From NCBI RefSeq assembly GCF_019693215.1, contig NZ_CP081183.1:124001-188000 (forward strand): 64,000 nucleotides of DNA. Direction: 5' to 3'. The notes below the pieces were generated by a model. It was not told the origin of the DNA, did no database searches, and saw only the letters and a program-made list of their open reading frames with translations. Below, in pieces: positions 61,478 to 64,000 of this stretch. This DNA comes from Salinarchaeum sp. IM2453. Lineage in GTDB: Archaea; Halobacteriota; Halobacteria; Halobacteriales; Salinarchaeaceae. Position numbers and translations under genes: made by a program. The first letter of the stretch is position 1. Each line of letters opens with the position of its first letter.

Positions 61478-63796
61478 TTAACCGTCATTACGGACAGAAT
61501 CAAGCAGCATACGCTGTTCGATGCGTTTGACTTCATGTTGAATGTCACGGACTGCATCAATGTTAGCAGAGATTGAGGTGACACCCTTTTCTACGAGGAA
61601 TCTTGCCATTTCTGGGTCTGAACCTGCCTGTCCACAGATTCCTGTGTCGACATCATGCTTTCGGCATGTCTTGATAGCTTGTTCGATAAGCCGAAGAACA
61701 GCCGGATGCATTTCATCAAACCGGTCAGCAACAGCACCGTTATTTCGATCAACTGCAAGCGTGTATTGAGTTAGGTCATTTGTACCAAACGACGCAAAGT
61801 CAATTCCGACCTCTGCTATTTCATCAATGCAAAGAGCAGATGCTGGAGTTTCAATCATAACACCCCAAGACCGTTCTTGAGGATCGATACCGACATCTTC
61901 CATCAGCGATTTTGCTTGCCGAACATCTTTCTCATCATTGACCAGCGGGAACATGATCTCAACATTATCATATTCCATATCATAAAGCCGGTTGAATGCT
62001 TCCAGCTCTGCGCGGAAGATTTCTGGCTGATCAAGAGCTCGGCGAATCCCCCGGTATCCGAGCATTGGATTATGCTCGACAGGTTCTGAATCCCCGCCTT
62101 CTAGTTCGCGGAATTCATCTGTCGGCGCATCGAGTGTTCGAACTCGAACAGGGCGCGGATAAAATTCATCGGCGACTTTTCGGATACCACCAACAAGTTC
62201 ATCGATGTATGCATCGCGACCATGATCGTTGATATATCGTTCTGGAGTTTTATCAAGAGAGAGGACCATGTGCTCCATTCGGAGCAGTCCAACGCCATCA
62301 GCACCGGTTGCTGCTGCACGTTCTGCGGCTTCAGGGATGGAAACGTTGACTTTCACTTGCGTGGCGGTCATTGGTTTTACTGGCGTATCTGGCTGCACCT
62401 CGCTTACTGGATCATGCTCTGCTTGATCCTCTTCGGTATCGGTGCCCGCTACAACAGTGCCTTTGTCTCCATCAATAGTAATGTCTTGTCCGTCTTCGAT
62501 AGCGGTAGTAGCGGTACTAGCGCCAACAACAGAGGGGACACCAAGCTCACGGGAAACAATTGATGCGTGACTGGTCATACCACCCTCGTCAGTTACAATT
62601 CCAGCAGCGCGTTTCATCGCTGGTACCATATCAGGAGTCGTCATCTCGGTGACAATGATGTCACCCGATTCGACTTTATCAAGCTCATCAGCAGAGTTGA
62701 TAACACGGGCTTGGCCGCTGACTTTACCCGGACTTGATCCTAAGCCAGTAACTAAAACATCATCTGAATCAGCCTGATCGCTATTGTTCTGATTCGAACT
62801 CTGATCGCCAATTGTATCTGAAAGCTCAGAAGAATCAGAATTATCCGCGGAGTCGTCGATAGTCGTGATCGGGCGAGATTGCAGCATGTAGATGTCGCCG
62901 TCAGAAACTGCCCACTCAACGTCTTGAGGAGCATTGTAATGGCGTTCTACTTTTTGTCCAAGTGTGCGGAGGTTTTCAAGCTCGTCATCGGAGAGCACGC
63001 GTTCTGTCCGCTTAGCATCAGAGACGTCTCTCTCAACAGTCTCGCCGGTCTCATCGTCTTTGACATACATTATTTCTTTTGTGGCAACAGAAACATCAAG
63101 AATGTCGCCCGTTTCTCGGTCGACAACATAGTTATCGGGCGAGACTTCTCCAGCGACAACAGCCTCACCGAGTCCCCATGCGGCCTCAATAATCATCTCA
63201 GAAGTACCGGTCGACGGGTGACTGGTAAACATTACACCACTTTTGTCTGCTTCAACCATCTTTTGAACAACAACTGCAATATTAACACTTCGGTGGTCAA
63301 AGCCCTGATTTTGCCGGTAATAGATTGCTCGCTGCGTAAACAGTGATGCCCAGCATTCTCGGACTTTTTCAATTAGATCGTCTCCGGTAACATTTAGGAA
63401 GGTTTCCTGTTGCCCAGCAAAACTTGCATCAGGAAGGTCTTCTGCTGTGGCGCTTGAGCGAACAGCAACAAATGTTCCTTCACCCAAATCATCTCGGTAT
63501 GCTGCAAGAATCTCTTTACGGAGTTCGTCCGGAAACTCTGCTTCGAGAATCAAAGACTGAGCTCGATCAGCAGCTTCCTCCAGCGCGGAGGTATCATCAG
63601 CATCAACATCAACCGCTTCAAACAGTTCGTCATCAATTCCGGTTTCTTCCAAAAAGGATCGGTACGCTTCGCCGCTAACAACAAATCCAGGCGGGACTGG
63701 AAGGCCCGCAGAGGTTAGTTCACCCAGTGACGCACCTTTTCCGCCAACAAGGTCGGTGTCCCCTGCAGATGTCTCCTCAAGCCAGATTACTGCCAT
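61478..63796 (-). CDS. ppsA: Phosphoenolpyruvate synthase
   Basis: About 772 residues from MAVIWLEETSAGDTDLVGGKGASLGEL; the open frame upstream to 63922 does not match. The domain order is the N-terminal ATP-grasp-like nucleotide domain (VRSSATAEDLPDASFAGQQE, ...AAWGLGEAVVAGEVSPDNY), then the phosphohistidine domain (TDEGGMTSHASIVSRELGVPSV), then the PEP/pyruvate barrel with the C-terminal GICGQAGSDPEMARFL Cys motif. A Ser/Asp/Asn-rich linker (DNSDSSELSDTIGDQSSNQNN) is inserted after the first domain. It makes PEP from pyruvate and ATP for gluconeogenesis, with ppc as the competing PEP user. The 200 bp upstream are its promoter region. Confidence 0.96.
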   Translation of the reverse strand: MAVIWLEETSAGDTDLVGGKGASLGELTSAGLPVPPGFVVSGEAYRSFLEETGIDDELFEAVDVDADDTSALEEAADRAQSLILEAEFPDELRKEILAAYRDDLGEGTFVAVRSSATAEDLPDASFAGQQETFLNVTGDDLIEKVRECWASLFTQRAIYYRQNQGFDHRSVNIAVVVQKMVEADKSGVMFTSHPSTGTSEMIIEAAWGLGEAVVAGEVSPDNYVVDRETGDILDVSVATKEIMYVKDDETGETVERDVSDAKRTERVLSDDELENLRTLGQKVERHYNAPQDVEWAVSDGDIYMLQSRPITTIDDSADNSDSSELSDTIGDQSSNQNNSDQADSDDVLVTGLGSSPGKVSGQARVINSADELDKVESGDIIVTEMTTPDMVPAMKRAAGIVTDEGGMTSHASIVSRELGVPSVVGASTATTAIEDGQDITIDGDKGTVVAGTDTEEDQAEHDPVSEVQPDTPVKPMTATQVKVNVSIPEAAERAAATGADGVGLLRMEHMVLSLDKTPERYINDHGRDAYIDELVGGIRKVADEFYPRPVRVRTLDAPTDEFRELEGGDSEPVEHNPMLGYRGIRRALDQPEIFRAELEAFNRLYDMEYDNVEIMFPLVNDEKDVRQAKSLMEDVGIDPQERSWGVMIETPASALCIDEIAEVGIDFASFGTNDLTQYTLAVDRNNGAVADRFDEMHPAVLRLIEQAIKTCRKHDVDTGICGQAGSDPEMARFLVEKGVTSISANIDAVRDIQHEVKRIEQRMLLDSVRNDG

Positions 63797-64000
63797 CTGT
63801 ATTATTGTGTCACCACGACCGGAACAATGAAGCTTCCGAACTATCTGCCAAAATGTGTCGAACAATATATATAAATAGGAGAAATGAATCGATACATCAC
63901 AATCGGAGTCAGAAGTTGGCACCTTCTTGCGATTTCAACCATGAGATTTCCACGTCGGTGGACTCAGGTCTGAAGACTCGTTGGTATGACCCGTCTTTTC

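Noticed and set aside
1-64000. CRISPR array or tRNA genes
   Set aside because: No regularly spaced direct repeats and no cloverleaf with a T-arm were found by eye on either strand. A tRNA scan program would be decisive.
63797-64000. Gene at the right edge
   Set aside because: The only ATG in the good frame near 63950 meets a stop after ten codons; the stretch is read as ppsA promoter region.

Overview
The window is chromosomal DNA of a haloarchaeon. The proteins are rich in Asp and Glu. Archaeal information-processing genes are present (TFS, aIF1/SUI1, L37e, MBF1, thermosome, LonB, MfnA, 7S SRP RNA), and several gene orders are typical of Halobacteria. The host genes are clearly more AT-rich than in most haloarchaea, and the intergenic regions contain many palindromic IS200/IS605-type ends and noncoding element remnants. 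Together these point to Haloquadratum (H. walsbyi or a close relative). That assignment is inference; no database was searched.

Layout. 0-5 kb: a partial aminotransferase with its Lrp-type regulator, a MenE-like ligase, a small HTH protein, tpiA and MBF1. 4.4-6.6 kb: a tight hisC / AK6-type adenylate kinase / CDP-alcohol phosphotransferase operon. 6.8-7.5 kb: a truncated tnpB with an intact right-end hairpin. 7.6-9.1 kb: a YhbY-like RNA-binding protein, MscS, and the SRP RNA on the minus strand. 9.2-22.4 kb: DUF5798, a ThiR-like HTH-ThiN regulator, purL, a PHP / glutaminase-less asparagine-synthase pair, a thioesterase, an uncharacterised coiled-coil protein, an MBL hydrolase, aconitase, rimI, DUF5809, a Nudix protein, aIF1 and TFS. 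22.4-30 kb: PEP carboxylase, a GNAT, a CoA pyrophosphatase-type Nudix, purF, rpl37e, an SDR and a PATE-like element.

30-46 kb is the accessory-rich part. It holds a PopT/DUF368 transporter, a frameshifted insertion sequence, a TIM-barrel isomerase, a PadR regulator, a class V aminotransferase, two apparently intact tnpB elements, a decayed DDE transposase, and an IS6-type element with an 8-bp target duplication that splits a DUF2892-like membrane gene. A soluble Htr-type receptor beside a 7TM histidine kinase and a MATE exporter follow. 46-64 kb returns to core genes: trpS, pgp, drg, DUF5789, a CPBP protease, lonB, nadM, a SAM hydrolase-type protein, a CCT3-like thermosome subunit, a GT2, a methyltransferase, an HTH protein, mfnA and ppsA.

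Metabolically the window joins PEP metabolism (ppsA, ppc), the TCA cycle (acn), triose and phosphoglycolate handling (tpiA, pgp), purine synthesis (purL, purF), NAD and CoA precursor steps (nadM, mfnA) and quality control (lonB, thermosome). The most unusual signal is the load of palindromic IS200/IS605-like ends. Some flank intact tnpB genes, some flank noncoding elements, and some stand alone just downstream of stop codons in the sense direction. No CRISPR array and no tRNA gene was recognised.
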